Source: Lysobacter sp. yr284 (GTDB lineage Bacteria; Pseudomonadota; Gammaproteobacteria; Xanthomonadales; Xanthomonadaceae). Taken from it: a DNA stretch of 64,000 bases. The translations under genes and the position numbers were made by a program. Position 1 is the first letter of the stretch. Every line of letters begins with the position of its first letter. A model generated the notes under the pieces. The model had not been told where the DNA came from and made no database searches. It saw only the letters and a program-made list of their open reading frames with translations. This document shows positions 44,313-54,348 of this stretch, piece by piece. The DNA lies in NCBI RefSeq assembly GCF_900107375.1, contig NZ_FNPT01000001.1:62001-126000 (forward strand). The letters are read 5' to 3'.

Positions 44313-45941
44313 TCAGCCGAGCTTGCGGGCGGTGTTGATGACATTGACGCCGTTGAACCGCGCCGTACTGGAACCGTGCGAGACCGCCGAGACCTGGCCC
44401 GGCTGGCCCTTGCCGTCGAAGAACGAACCGCCCAGGCGGTAGTCCTTGTCGTCGCAGACCGCGGCGCAGGAATTCCAGAACTCCGGCGTGCGGATCTGGT
44501 AGGCCACGTCCTCGAGCATGCCGGTGACCTTGCCGTTCTTGATCTCATAGAACAGCTGGCCGCCGAACTGGGCGTTGTAGCGCTGCTGGTCGATCGAGAA
44601 CGAGCCGTCGCCGACGATGTAGATGCCGTTCTCCACGTCCTTGACCAGGTCGGCGACGCTGAGCGCGTCCTTGCCCGGCGCCAGCGACACGTTGGCCATG
44701 CGCTGGAACTGCACGCTCGACCACGAGTCGGCGTAGCAGCAGCCGTCGGATTCGGTCTTGCCCAGGATGTGGGCCTGATCGCGGATGGTCTGGTAATCGA
44801 CCAGCACGCCGTTCTTGATCAGGTCCCAGCGCTTGGTCTTGACGCCTTCGTCGTCGAAGCCCACCGCGCCGAGGCTGCCGACCTGGGTCTTGTCGGCGAA
44901 CACGTTGACCTTGTCGCTGCCGTACTTGAAGCCGCTCTCGCGCTTGTCCAGGGTGGCGAAGCTGGTGCCGGCGTAGTTGGCTTCGTAGCCGAGCACGCGG
45001 TCGAGTTCGAGCGGATGGCCGATGGATTCGTGGATGGTCAGCCAGGTGTGCGAGGGGTCGAGCACCAGGTCGTACTTGCCCGGCTTGACCGACGGCGCGG
45101 TCAGCTTCTGCCGCGCCTGCTTGGCCGCGGCGACCGCGTCCTCGCGCATGTCGTAGGAATCGCCGTAGACGGTGGCGCCGCACGGCAGCACGGTCTTGCC
45201 CGAGGCGGCGCCGTCGAGGTACTCGTAGCCCATGCCGCGCGGCGAGGACAAGCCTTGGCGGGTGCGGAACTTGCCGCTGGCCTTGTCGATGGCGGTGATC
45301 GTCATCGGCGCCCAGATCCGGTGCACGTCCTGGTCGATGTAGCTGCCGTCGGTGGAGGCGAAATACTTCTGCTCGTTGACCAGGAACAGCATCGAGTTGA
45401 CGAAGTTGGCGCCGGCGCCGATCGCCGCGGCGTTGACCCCCAGCAGCAGTTCGGCCTTGTCCTTGAGCGGCACTTCCATCGCGTTCTTGCGGATCGGCGT
45501 CTTCCAGCTGACCTCGCCCACGCCCGGGGCCTTGGCCAGTTGGACCTTGGCGGTGATCACCTTCGCATTGGCGCGGGCGATGGCCGCGGCCTGCTGCGCG
45601 GCCTTGGCCGCGCCGTCGGTGCCGAACTGGTTGGTCGCGGCGAAGCCCCAGGCGCCGTCGACCAGCACGCGGATGCCGATGCCGCTGGACTCCACGTTGA
45701 CCACGTTCTGGACCTTGTCCTCGCGGGTGATCACGAACTGGCGCAGGTAACGGCCGATGCGCACGTCGCAGTAGCTCGCGCCGGCGCCGCGCGCCGCGTT
45801 CAGGGCGGCATCGGCCCAAGCCTTCTTCTTGGCCACGTCCAGCGGCGCCAACAGGTCTTCGGCGGCGATGACATTGCCGAAGGGAATCATGAGCCCGGCG
45901 ATGCCCAGCCCCGACATGCTGAGGAAATTGCGTCTGTCCAC
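44313..45941 (-). CDS. Tat-exported TldD-like metalloprotease (copy 2, first gene of operon)
   Basis: 542 residues from a GTG with AGGA eight bases upstream. A twin-arginine signal (DRRNFLSMSGLGIAGLMIP) precedes a full TldD domain with HESIGHPLE and DGCCYADSW; the two adjacent Cys here replace the single Cys of copy 1. It opens the nine-gene minus-strand operon. Its high similarity to copy 1 over the whole length points to a tandem duplication with a TldE gene between. Confidence 0.9.
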   Translation of the reverse strand: MDRRNFLSMSGLGIAGLMIPFGNVIAAEDLLAPLDVAKKKAWADAALNAARGAGASYCDVRIGRYLRQFVITREDKVQNVVNVESSGIGIRVLVDGAWGFAATNQFGTDGAAKAAQQAAAIARANAKVITAKVQLAKAPGVGEVSWKTPIRKNAMEVPLKDKAELLLGVNAAAIGAGANFVNSMLFLVNEQKYFASTDGSYIDQDVHRIWAPMTITAIDKASGKFRTRQGLSSPRGMGYEYLDGAASGKTVLPCGATVYGDSYDMREDAVAAAKQARQKLTAPSVKPGKYDLVLDPSHTWLTIHESIGHPLELDRVLGYEANYAGTSFATLDKRESGFKYGSDKVNVFADKTQVGSLGAVGFDDEGVKTKRWDLIKNGVLVDYQTIRDQAHILGKTESDGCCYADSWSSVQFQRMANVSLAPGKDALSVADLVKDVENGIYIVGDGSFSIDQQRYNAQFGGQLFYEIKNGKVTGMLEDVAYQIRTPEFWNSCAAVCDDKDYRLGGSFFDGKGQPGQVSAVSHGSSTARFNGVNVINTARKLG

Positions 45942-46545
45942 GTGATCGTCCTGCCCTGAATGGCCCCGCGCCGCGCGCCGGGGCATGAGTGAATGAACCC
46001 CGCCGGAATGTGCGCAGCGTCGTAGTTGGGCGTCAAGTGCACAGCGGCATGGCCGGGCACCGGCGAGCGCGAGGTTTTCGCCGGATTTCGCGGGACGTGC
46101 AGGCCGATTCGGCGATTCGCGGCGCCGCCCATGACTTTCGACATACGGGCGCGATCGTGCGGACAGATTCGGCAAAACGCCTGGCCGCGAACGCCGAAAA
46201 CTAAGAACTTCGGCGCGGCCGCTTGCGCTTTGCGTTTGCGCTGACAGGAGCGGCGGCCGCGACGCTTTCGGCTCGACTCATCTGTAACCGCAGTGCGGCG
46301 GACCGAAAGGCATCGGACCTGAAGACCGTGCCGCAACAGCGCTCCTGCAACCGGGCGATGCTCTTGGCGCGTGTGCGAGGGGCTTGCGCCCCGACGCTTG
46401 CCGCCCGGCCCGCCCGCTGCCCGCAGCGCGGCCGGACCAAGGCATCGGGCCTGAAGGCGCTAGCGTTTCCCGGTTCTGCGAAGCCCGCCCCACCCTGCCC
46501 GACCGCGCTATGGGCGCCACCGGGCCCACGCGTTAAGCTTGCGCC
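45942..46545. repeat. Spacer with degenerate family C repeats and two divergent promoters
   Basis: 604 bp between the divergent TldD-type and kynurenine operons, no gene supported. The part from about 46309 to 46460 holds degraded family C elements: GGCATCGGACCTGAAGACC (46309), the right-arm piece GGGGCTTGCGCCCCGACGC (46379-46397) and a second left-arm piece GGCATCGGGCCTGAAGGCGC (46441-46460). Promoters for both operons must lie on either side; I cannot place them exactly. Confidence 0.5.
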
Positions 46546-47973
46546 ATGCAGACATTCCGGCACTGGATCGACGGGGCGCCGCGCGATGCGGCCGATGGGC
46601 GCTGGCTCGACGTCTTCGATCCCGCCAGTGCGCAACCGTATGCGCAGGTCGCCGCCGGCGGCGCGGCCGAAGTCGAGGCCGCGGTCGCGGCGGCGCAAGC
46701 CGCGTTTCCGGTGTGGTCGGCATTGCCGCACAGCGAGCGCGCGCAGTGGCTGGAGCGACTGGCCGCGGCGCTGGAAGCGCGCACCGCCGAATTCGCCGCG
46801 GCCGAGTCGCGCGACGGCGGCAAGCCGGTCCGCCTCGCCCGCGAGGCCGAGATCCCGCGCGCGGTGGCGAACCTGCGCTTCTACGCCCACGCCGCGACCC
46901 AGTTCGCCAGCGAATCCCACCACGGCCAGGCCGGGCTCAACTACACCCTGCGCCAGCCGCTCGGCCCGGTCGCGGCGATCTCGCCGTGGAACCTGCCGCT
47001 GTACCTGTTCACCTGGAAGATCGCGCCGGCGCTGGCCGCCGGCAACACCGTGGTGGCCAAGCCCTCGGAGGTGACGCCGGCCACGGCGACGATGCTCGGC
47101 GAGTTGTGCGCGCAGATCGGCTTCCCCGCCGGCGTGCTCAACATCGTCCACGGCCTGGGCCCGCAGGTCGGCGCGCCGCTGGTCGCGCACCCGGCGATCC
47201 GCGCGGTCTCCTTCACCGGCAGCACCGCGGTCGGCCGCGCCATCGCCGCGGCCTGCGCGCCGCTGCTGCGCAAGGTCTCGCTGGAACTGGGCGGCAAGAA
47301 CCCGACCCTGATCTTCGCCGACAGCGATTGGCGCGCGAACCTGGACGTGCTGGTGCGCTCGGCGTTCCAGAACTCCGGCCAGATCTGCCTGTGCGGCTCG
47401 CGCATCCTGATCGAGCGCGCGATCTACGCCGAGGTGCGCGATGCCCTGGTCGAACGCGCCGAGGCGCTGCGCGTGGGCGAACCCGGCGACGACGCCACCG
47501 CGCTCGGCCCGCTGGTCTCGCAGGCGCACTTCGACAAGGTGACCGCGGCGCTGGATCGCGCCCGCGCCGAAGGCGGCCGGGTGCTGTGCGGCGGCGCCGC
47601 GCTGCAGCGCCCCGGCTGGTACGTCGCGCCGACCCTGATCGAGGGCCTGGGCCCGGACGCGGCGAGCAATCGCGAGGAAATCTTCGGCCCGGTCGCCACC
47701 CTGCAGCCGTTCGACGACGACACCCACGCCCTGGCCCTGGCCAACGCCAGCGACTACGGCCTCAGCGCCAGCCTGTGGACGCGCGACCTTGCCCGCGCCC
47801 ATCGCCTGGCCGCGCGCCTGAACGTCGGCATGGTCTGGATCAACACCTGGCTGCAACGCGACCTGCGCACGCCGTTCGGCGGCGCCGGCGCGTCCGGCCT
47901 CGGCCGCGAAGGCGGCGTCGAGGCCCTGCGTTTCTTCACCGAGGCCAAGAACGTCGGCCTCCATCTCGGATGA
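46546..47973 (+). CDS. 2-aminomuconic 6-semialdehyde dehydrogenase
   Basis: 475 residues, an aldehyde dehydrogenase with the NAD-binding AISPWNLPLY and VSFTGSTAVG segments, the general base Glu247 in LELGGKNP and the nucleophile Cys281 in NSGQICLCGSR. It oxidises 2-aminomuconate semialdehyde to 2-aminomuconate with NAD+ in the cytoplasm. That specificity is taken from the operon, where the genes making the substrate lie downstream. A 2-hydroxymuconate semialdehyde dehydrogenase is the closest alternative. It is the first gene of the kynurenine operon. Confidence 0.9.
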   Translation: MQTFRHWIDGAPRDAADGRWLDVFDPASAQPYAQVAAGGAAEVEAAVAAAQAAFPVWSALPHSERAQWLERLAAALEARTAEFAAAESRDGGKPVRLAREAEIPRAVANLRFYAHAATQFASESHHGQAGLNYTLRQPLGPVAAISPWNLPLYLFTWKIAPALAAGNTVVAKPSEVTPATATMLGELCAQIGFPAGVLNIVHGLGPQVGAPLVAHPAIRAVSFTGSTAVGRAIAAACAPLLRKVSLELGGKNPTLIFADSDWRANLDVLVRSAFQNSGQICLCGSRILIERAIYAEVRDALVERAEALRVGEPGDDATALGPLVSQAHFDKVTAALDRARAEGGRVLCGGAALQRPGWYVAPTLIEGLGPDAASNREEIFGPVATLQPFDDDTHALALANASDYGLSASLWTRDLARAHRLAARLNVGMVWINTWLQRDLRTPFGGAGASGLGREGGVEALRFFTEAKNVGLHLG

Positions 47974-48034
47974 CCTGCATGACCGCGCCCCACCCCACCG
48001 CCCCCACTTCCGCCGTGCCCAACGAGGGCCGCGC

Positions 48035-48700
48035 ATGAACCCGCTCGACGACCTGCTCGAACGCAATCGCGAGTGGTCCGAGCGCATCAACGCCGAGGAC
48101 CCGGACTTCTTCGCCCGCCTGTCCAAGCAGCAGGCGCCCGAGTACCTGTGGATCGGCTGCTCGGATTCGCGCGTGCCGGCCAACCAGATCATCGACATGG
48201 CCCCGGGCGAGGTCTTCGTCCACCGCAACATCGCCAACGTGGTGGTGCACACCGACCTCAACTGCCTGTCGGTGATCCAGTACGCGGTCGACGTGCTCAA
48301 GGTTAAGCACATCCTGGTGGTCGGCCACTACGGCTGCGGCGGCGTGCACGCGGCCCTGCACGGCACCCGCGTCGGCCTGGCCGACAACTGGCTGCGCCAC
48401 GTCGGCGACGTCGCCGACAAGCACGCCCAGTGCATGGCCCATGCCCACGAAAACGAGCGCCACGACCGCCTGTGCGAGCTCAACGCGATCGAGCAGGTGT
48501 TCAACGTGTGCATGACCACGATCGTGCGCGACGCCTGGTCGCGCGGGCAGACGCTGAGCGTGCACGGCTGGGTCTACAGCCTGCGCAACGGCCGCGTCCA
48601 CGACACCGGCATGAACGTGCATTCGTTCCAGTCGCTGCAGCCGGCGTACGCGCGCGCGATCGCGCGGGTGCATTCCACCCACGGCGGCTCGCCGCGATGA
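48035..48700 (+). CDS. can: Beta-class carbonic anhydrase
   Basis: 221 residues, the length of E. coli Can. The zinc site is Cys42, Asp44 (with Arg46) in WIGCSDSRVP and His98, Cys101 in VVGHYGCGGV, at the same positions as in Can. It interconverts CO2 and bicarbonate in the cytoplasm. It lies between the aminomuconate semialdehyde dehydrogenase and deaminase genes and overlaps the latter by ATGA, which ties it to an operon whose decarboxylase releases CO2. GAGGG precedes the ATG. Confidence 0.96.
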   Translation: MNPLDDLLERNREWSERINAEDPDFFARLSKQQAPEYLWIGCSDSRVPANQIIDMAPGEVFVHRNIANVVVHTDLNCLSVIQYAVDVLKVKHILVVGHYGCGGVHAALHGTRVGLADNWLRHVGDVADKHAQCMAHAHENERHDRLCELNAIEQVFNVCMTTIVRDAWSRGQTLSVHGWVYSLRNGRVHDTGMNVHSFQSLQPAYARAIARVHSTHGGSPR

Positions 48701-49134
48701 GCGGCGCGGTGCGCACCGGCAACGCGCCGCGGCCGGTCGGCTCGTATCCGCATGCGCGCCGGGTCGGCGAACTGCTGTTCCTGTCCGGGGTCGGCCCGCG
48801 CGACGCCGCCAGCAACGCGGTGCCCGGCAACGTGCACGACGCGCAGGGGCGGCTGATCGGCTACGACATCGAGCTGCAGACGCGCTCGGTGTTCGCCAAC
48901 GTGCGCGCGGTGCTCGAAGCCAGCGGCGCGTCCTGGGACGACCTGGTCGACGTGACCGTCTACCTGACCGACATGGCCCGCGACTTCGCCGCCTACAACG
49001 CGCTGTGGGCCGAGTATTTCCCCGACATCGAGCGCGCGCCGTGCCGGACCACGCTCGGCATCACCGCGCTGCCGACGCCGATCGCGATCGAACTCAAGTG
49101 CGTCGCGCGCCTGCGCGGCGAAGGTACGGAGTAA
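48697..49134 (+). CDS. RidA-family protein, probable 2-aminomuconate deaminase
   Basis: 145 residues of the YjgF/YER057c/UK114 (RidA) family: [23 protein letters not shown] at the start, [17 protein letters not shown], and a conserved Arg near CRTT. In kynurenine/3-hydroxyanthranilate and 2-nitrobenzoate pathways a protein of this family deaminates 2-aminomuconate to 4-oxalocrotonate. The start overlaps the carbonic anhydrase stop, and the gene is followed by the dioxygenase gene after 4 bp. A general enamine/imine deaminase role is the alternative. Confidence 0.87.
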   Translation: MSGAVRTGNAPRPVGSYPHARRVGELLFLSGVGPRDAASNAVPGNVHDAQGRLIGYDIELQTRSVFANVRAVLEASGASWDDLVDVTVYLTDMARDFAAYNALWAEYFPDIERAPCRTTLGITALPTPIAIELKCVARLRGEGTE

Positions 49135-49138
49135 GGCC

Positions 49139-49669
49139 ATGCTTCCTGGACCGATCAACCTCTTCTCGTGGATCGAAGAGCACCGCCACCTGCTCAAGCC
49201 GCCGGTGGGTAACAAGACCATCTACGTCGGCGACTTCATCGTCATGGTGGTCGGCGGGCCGAACCAGCGCACCGACTACCACTGGGACGAAGGCCCGGAG
49301 TGGTTCTACCAGCTCGAAGGCGAGATGGTGCTGCGGATCCAGGAGGACGGCGCGGTGCGCGACATCCCGATCCGCGCCGGCGAGATCTTCCTGCTGCCCT
49401 CGCGCGTGCCGCACTCGCCGCAGCGCATGCCCGACTCGGTCGGGCTGGTGATCGAGCGCAAGCGCCTGGAACACGAAGACGACGGCCTGATGTGGTTCTG
49501 CGAACGCTGCAACCACAAGCTATACGAGGAGTTCTTCAAGCTGCGCAACATCGAGACCGACTTCCCGCCGGTGTTCGAGCGCTTCTATTCCTCGCGCGAG
49601 CACCGCAGCTGCGCCCAGTGCGGCCATTTGAACCCGGCGCCGGCGCGCTACGCCATGCCCGACACCTGA
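49139..49669 (+). CDS. nbaC: 3-hydroxyanthranilate 3,4-dioxygenase
   Basis: 176 residues, cupin fold. Iron ligands His48 and Glu54 ([13 protein letters not shown]) and His92 (VPHSP) are in place. The C-terminus carries the rubredoxin-like second metal site of the bacterial enzyme: Cys121/Cys124 (FCERC) and Cys158/Cys161 (SCAQC). It opens 3-hydroxyanthranilate to 2-amino-3-carboxymuconate semialdehyde (ACMS) using O2. GGAG/AAGG precedes the ATG; 7 bp separate it from the decarboxylase gene. Confidence 0.97.
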   Translation: MLPGPINLFSWIEEHRHLLKPPVGNKTIYVGDFIVMVVGGPNQRTDYHWDEGPEWFYQLEGEMVLRIQEDGAVRDIPIRAGEIFLLPSRVPHSPQRMPDSVGLVIERKRLEHEDDGLMWFCERCNHKLYEEFFKLRNIETDFPPVFERFYSSREHRSCAQCGHLNPAPARYAMPDT

Positions 49670-49676
49670 GGCGGCG

Positions 49677-50687
49677 ATGCTCAAGATCGATACCCACGCC
49701 CACTACCTGCCGCGCGACTGGCCCGACCTTGCGCGCAAGTACGGCGACGACCGCTTCCCGGTGATCCACCACACCGACGACGGCCGCCACCGCATCTACA
49801 AGGACGGCAAGTTCTTCCGCGAGATCTGGTCCAAGACCTGGGACCCGCAGGAGCGCATCGACGACTACGCGCGCTTCGGCGTGCAGGTGCAGGTCATCAG
49901 CACCGTGCCGGTGATGTTCAGCTACTGGGCCCGCGCCAACCAGGCGCTGGCGCTGCACCAGGCGCTCAACGAGCACATGGCCCAGACCTGCCGCGATTTC
50001 CCGCGCCATTACGCCGGCATCGGCACGGTGCCGCTGCAGTCGCCGCGGCTGGCGGTGCAGGAGCTGGAGCGCTGCATGGACCAGCTCGGCCTGCAGGGCG
50101 TGCAGATCGGCAGCCACATCGGCGAGTGGAACCTCGACGCGCCGGAGCTGTTCGAGTTCTTCCAGGCCGCCAGCGACCTGGGCGCAGCGATCCTGGTGCA
50201 TCCCTGGGACATGATGGGAACGCCGAGCATGCCCAAGTACTGGCTGCCGTGGCTGGTCGGCATGCCCGCCGAGCAATCGCGCGCGGCCTGCTGCCTGGTG
50301 TTCGGCGGCGTGCTGGAGCGGCTGCCGAAGCTGAAGATCTGCATGGCCCACGGCGGCGGCAGCTTCCCCTACACCATCGGCCGGATCGAGCACGGCTTCA
50401 ACATGCGCCCGGACCTGGTCGCCACCGACAACCCGCGCAACCCGCGCGATTACCTGTCGCGGCTGTACTTCGACTCCTGGGTCGCCGATCCGCGCGCGCT
50501 GCGCTACCTGCTCGACACCTGCGGCGTGTCGCGGGTGATGCTGGGCACCGACTATCCCTTCCCGCTCGGCGAACAGACGCCCGGCGCCGGCATCGCCTCG
50601 CTGGGCCTGCCCGAGGCCGAACAGGCGCGGCTGTACCACGGCACCGCGCTGGAATGGCTGGGCCTGCCGCTGTCGCGGTTCGCGTGA
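49677..50687 (+). CDS. nbaD: 2-amino-3-carboxymuconate-6-semialdehyde (ACMS) decarboxylase
   Basis: 336 residues, amidohydrolase fold. Zinc ligands His7 and His9 (DTHAHY), His175 (LVHPWDMMG) and Asp292 (LGTDYPFP) are present, together with His225 (MAHGGG), matching the Pseudomonas enzyme with a constant offset of two. It removes CO2 from ACMS to give 2-aminomuconate semialdehyde and so steers the pathway away from quinolinate and NAD. GAGGCGG lies before the ATG. Confidence 0.97.
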   Translation: MLKIDTHAHYLPRDWPDLARKYGDDRFPVIHHTDDGRHRIYKDGKFFREIWSKTWDPQERIDDYARFGVQVQVISTVPVMFSYWARANQALALHQALNEHMAQTCRDFPRHYAGIGTVPLQSPRLAVQELERCMDQLGLQGVQIGSHIGEWNLDAPELFEFFQAASDLGAAILVHPWDMMGTPSMPKYWLPWLVGMPAEQSRAACCLVFGGVLERLPKLKICMAHGGGSFPYTIGRIEHGFNMRPDLVATDNPRNPRDYLSRLYFDSWVADPRALRYLLDTCGVSRVMLGTDYPFPLGEQTPGAGIASLGLPEAEQARLYHGTALEWLGLPLSRFA

Positions 50688-50739
50688 GCGCGAACGCCGG
50701 GGCGCCGACGCATGCGCCCGTGCGCAAGGGCCAGGGCGC

Positions 50740-51177
50740 ATGAGCCCGTCCGCGCTGCACGCGCCGCCGCCGCCGGACCCGCAGGACCTGCTGGCGCACC
50801 TGCGCGACTGGGCCGAGCGCATCGCCGAGGCCGGCGGCAAGGCCGTCGACGACTACCTCGACCAGCGCGACCGCGCGCCGTTCGACCAGCAATGGACCCG
50901 CGCCGACGCCGCGCTGCAGAGCCACAAGCGACGCCTCGACCCGCAGCGCGTGCAGCGTGCGCAGGCCGAATCGGCGCAACTGCGGCAGGCGGTGTTCGTC
51001 GCCGCGATGCAGGCCGGCGGCCACGCGGAACTGGCCGCCTACCTCGCCGACGACGCCGCGCTGATCTACGAGAGCCAGGCGCTGAACCTGTGCTCGGACT
51101 GGGTCGACGCGCTGCACCGGCGCTACCGCTGCGCGCCCGACGATCCGTCCGCCGCCTGGCCCGCGTGCGCGGATTGA
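50740..51177 (+). CDS. Hypothetical protein in the kynurenine operon
   Basis: 145 residues, soluble, mostly helical by pattern (DLLAHLRDWAERIAEAGGKAVDDYLDQ; QRAQAESAQLRQAVFVAAMQAGG), without signal peptide or membrane helix. It has two or three Cys and no recognisable motif. AGGGCGC lies before the ATG. It stands between the decarboxylase and kynureninase genes with 52 and 49 bp on each side, so it is co-transcribed with the pathway. It could be a pathway accessory protein; no function is assigned. Confidence 0.7.
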   Translation: MSPSALHAPPPPDPQDLLAHLRDWAERIAEAGGKAVDDYLDQRDRAPFDQQWTRADAALQSHKRRLDPQRVQRAQAESAQLRQAVFVAAMQAGGHAELAAYLADDAALIYESQALNLCSDWVDALHRRYRCAPDDPSAAWPACAD

Positions 51178-51226
51178 GTCCGCGCCCCACGCCCACCCGT
51201 ACCCGCATCGCATACCTTCGACCCTT

Positions 51227-52513
<1,287 letters not shown>

Positions 52514-52553
52514 GGCTTGCGGCTGTCGCTGGAAGCTCGCGATCCTTCCAGCC

Positions 52554-52582
52554 GTCATTCCCGCGCACGCGGGAATCCAGAG
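52554..52582. repeat. REP-like element, family A (left flank of GIY-YIG gene)
   Basis: A 29-bp palindromic element beginning GTCATTCCCGCGCACGCGGG and ending AATCCAGAG. It differs by one base from the complement of the element at 52895-52923. It sits just after the kynU stop. Confidence 0.85.
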
Positions 52583-52594
52583 CGAGGCCGCCGC

Positions 52595-52864
52595 ATGAAG
52601 TCTCCTGCCGTCTACCTGCTGGCCAGCGCGAAGAACGGCACCCTGTACATAGGCGTCACCTCGAACCTGGTCCAACGCATATGGCAACATCGGGAACACA
52701 TCGTCGAAGGCTTCAGCGACCGCTACGACGTCACTCGGCTGGTCTGGTACGAGCAGCACGAGACCATGGAAAGCGCGATCGTGCGGGAAAAGCGGCTCAA
52801 GAAGTGGAAGCGCGAGTGGAAGATCGAATTGATCGAAAAAACCAACCCGGACTGGCGGGATTGA
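52595..52864 (+). CDS. Small GIY-YIG domain protein
   Basis: 89 residues. The GIY-YIG nuclease core is visible as VYLLASAKNGTLYIGVTSNL (Tyr8 region, then YIG), followed by Arg in LVQRIWQHRE and the Glu in IVREKRLKKWKREWK. Proteins of this size (YhbQ-like) are single nuclease domains of uncertain cellular role. The gene begins 12 bases after one REP element and ends 30 bases before an inverted copy, inside the kynurenine operon. That framing suggests it moves as, or with, the repeat unit. Confidence 0.9.
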   Translation: MKSPAVYLLASAKNGTLYIGVTSNLVQRIWQHREHIVEGFSDRYDVTRLVWYEQHETMESAIVREKRLKKWKREWKIELIEKTNPDWRD

Positions 52865-52894
52865 TGGCAGGACATCGCAGCCGCCGGCTGAAGC

Positions 52895-52923
52895 CTCTGG
52901 ATTCCCGCGTTCGCGGGAATGAC
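52895..52923. repeat. REP-like element, family A (right flank of GIY-YIG gene)
   Basis: 29 bp, starting CTCTGGATTCCCGCG and ending GGGAATGAC, the inverted partner of 52554-52582 (28 of 29 bases match). It lies 56 bp before the kmo start. Confidence 0.85.
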
Positions 52924-52979
52924 GGCCTGGGGAGCTTGCGCTCCCTGCCCCTTTCGCGTCGGATCGCAGGACATACGCT

Positions 52980-54347
52980 TTGAACGCACCCACCACGCCC
53001 CACATCACCCTCATCGGCGCCGGCCTCGCCGGCGCCCTGCTCGCTACCCTGCTCGCCCGCGCCGGCTGGCGGGTGGACGTGTACGAGAAGCGCGGCGATC
53101 CGCGCCTGAAGGGCTACCAGGGCGGGCGCTCGATCAACCTCGCCCTGGCCGAGCGCGGTCGCCACGCGCTGCGCCTGGCCGGCGCGGACGAGGCGGTGAT
53201 GGCGCAGGCGGTGATGATGCGCGGGCGCATGGTCCACTTCCAGGACGGCCGCACCGACCTGCAGCGCTACGGCCGCGACGACAGCGAAGTGATCTGGTCG
53301 GTGCACCGCGGCGAGCTCAACCTGATCCTGCTGCAGATCGCGCAGGACGCCGGCGCGAACCTGCATTTCCACCGCGGCCTGGCCAGCGTCGACTTCGAGG
53401 CGCGCATCGCCCGTTTCCACGACGACCGCGACGACAGCGGCCACGAAGTCGCCTTCGACAGCCTGGTCGGCGCCGACGGCGCCGGCTCGGCGCTGCGCGC
53501 GGCGATGGGCCAGGTGACCGACCTGGGCGAGCGCACCGAGTTCCTCGGCCATTCCTACAAAGAGCTGGAAATCCCGCCGGCGCGCGACGGCGGCTTCAGC
53601 ATCGAGCCCAACGCCCTGCACATCTGGCCGCGCGGGCGCTACATGTGCATCGCCCTGCCCAACGACGAGCGCACCTTCACCGTCACCTTGTTCCTGCCCA
53701 ACCAGGGCGATCCCAGCTTCCAGACCGTGCGCGACGGCAGCGAGGCGCGCGCGCTGTTCCAGCGCGATTTCGCCGATGCGCTGCCGCTGATCCCGGAACT
53801 GGAGCGCGACTTCGAACGCAACCCGGCCGGGCTGCTGGCGACGCTGTACCTGCAGCGCTGGCACCTGGACGACCGCGCCGTGCTGCTCGGCGACGCCGCC
53901 CACGCGATGGTGCCGTTCCACGGCCAGGGCATGAACTGCGCGTTCGAGGACTGCGTGGCCCTGGCCGAGCGCCTGCTCGCCGGCGGCGACCGTGGCGAGG
54001 CTTTCGCCGCGTTCGCGCGCCAGCGCATGCCCAGCGCGCGCGCGATCCAGGCGATGGCGCTGGAGAACTACCTGGAAATGCGCGACCGCGTCGACGACGA
54101 CGATTACCTGCTGCAGCGCGCGCTCGAACGCGAGCTGGCGCAGCGCCATCCCGAACGCTTCATGCCGCGCTACGCGATGGTGACCTTCCACCGCATGCCC
54201 TACGAGGCCGCCTTCGAGCGCGGCCAGCGCCAGCGCGAGCTGCTGGTCGAACTGACCCGCGGCCACGACTCGCTCGACAGCCTGGACTGGAACGCGGTCG
54301 ACGCGGTCGTGCGCGCGCGCCTGGACCCGCTGCCGGCGGACGCCTGA
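52980..54347 (+). CDS. kmo: Kynurenine 3-monooxygenase
   Basis: 455 residues. The FAD-binding motif LIGAGLAGALLATLLARAG (11-29), the GG motif GYQGGRSINLALAERG and the second flavin motif VLLGDAAHAMVPFHGQGMNCAFED are those of KMO. It hydroxylates kynurenine to 3-hydroxykynurenine with NADPH and O2. The start is a TTG with AGGA eight bases upstream; no ATG fits. It completes the kynurenine branch; tryptophan dioxygenase and formamidase genes are not in the window. Confidence 0.96.
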   Translation: MNAPTTPHITLIGAGLAGALLATLLARAGWRVDVYEKRGDPRLKGYQGGRSINLALAERGRHALRLAGADEAVMAQAVMMRGRMVHFQDGRTDLQRYGRDDSEVIWSVHRGELNLILLQIAQDAGANLHFHRGLASVDFEARIARFHDDRDDSGHEVAFDSLVGADGAGSALRAAMGQVTDLGERTEFLGHSYKELEIPPARDGGFSIEPNALHIWPRGRYMCIALPNDERTFTVTLFLPNQGDPSFQTVRDGSEARALFQRDFADALPLIPELERDFERNPAGLLATLYLQRWHLDDRAVLLGDAAHAMVPFHGQGMNCAFEDCVALAERLLAGGDRGEAFAAFARQRMPSARAIQAMALENYLEMRDRVDDDDYLLQRALERELAQRHPERFMPRYAMVTFHRMPYEAAFERGQRQRELLVELTRGHDSLDSLDWNAVDAVVRARLDPLPADA

Positions 54348-54348
54348 C

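Noticed and set aside
41253-45941. TldD/TldE genes as the leader protease of the RiPP cluster
   Set aside because: TldD/TldE do trim RiPP leaders in microcin B17, but these genes lie about 35 kb away in another operon, and two of them carry Tat export signals. Position and targeting do not support a link.
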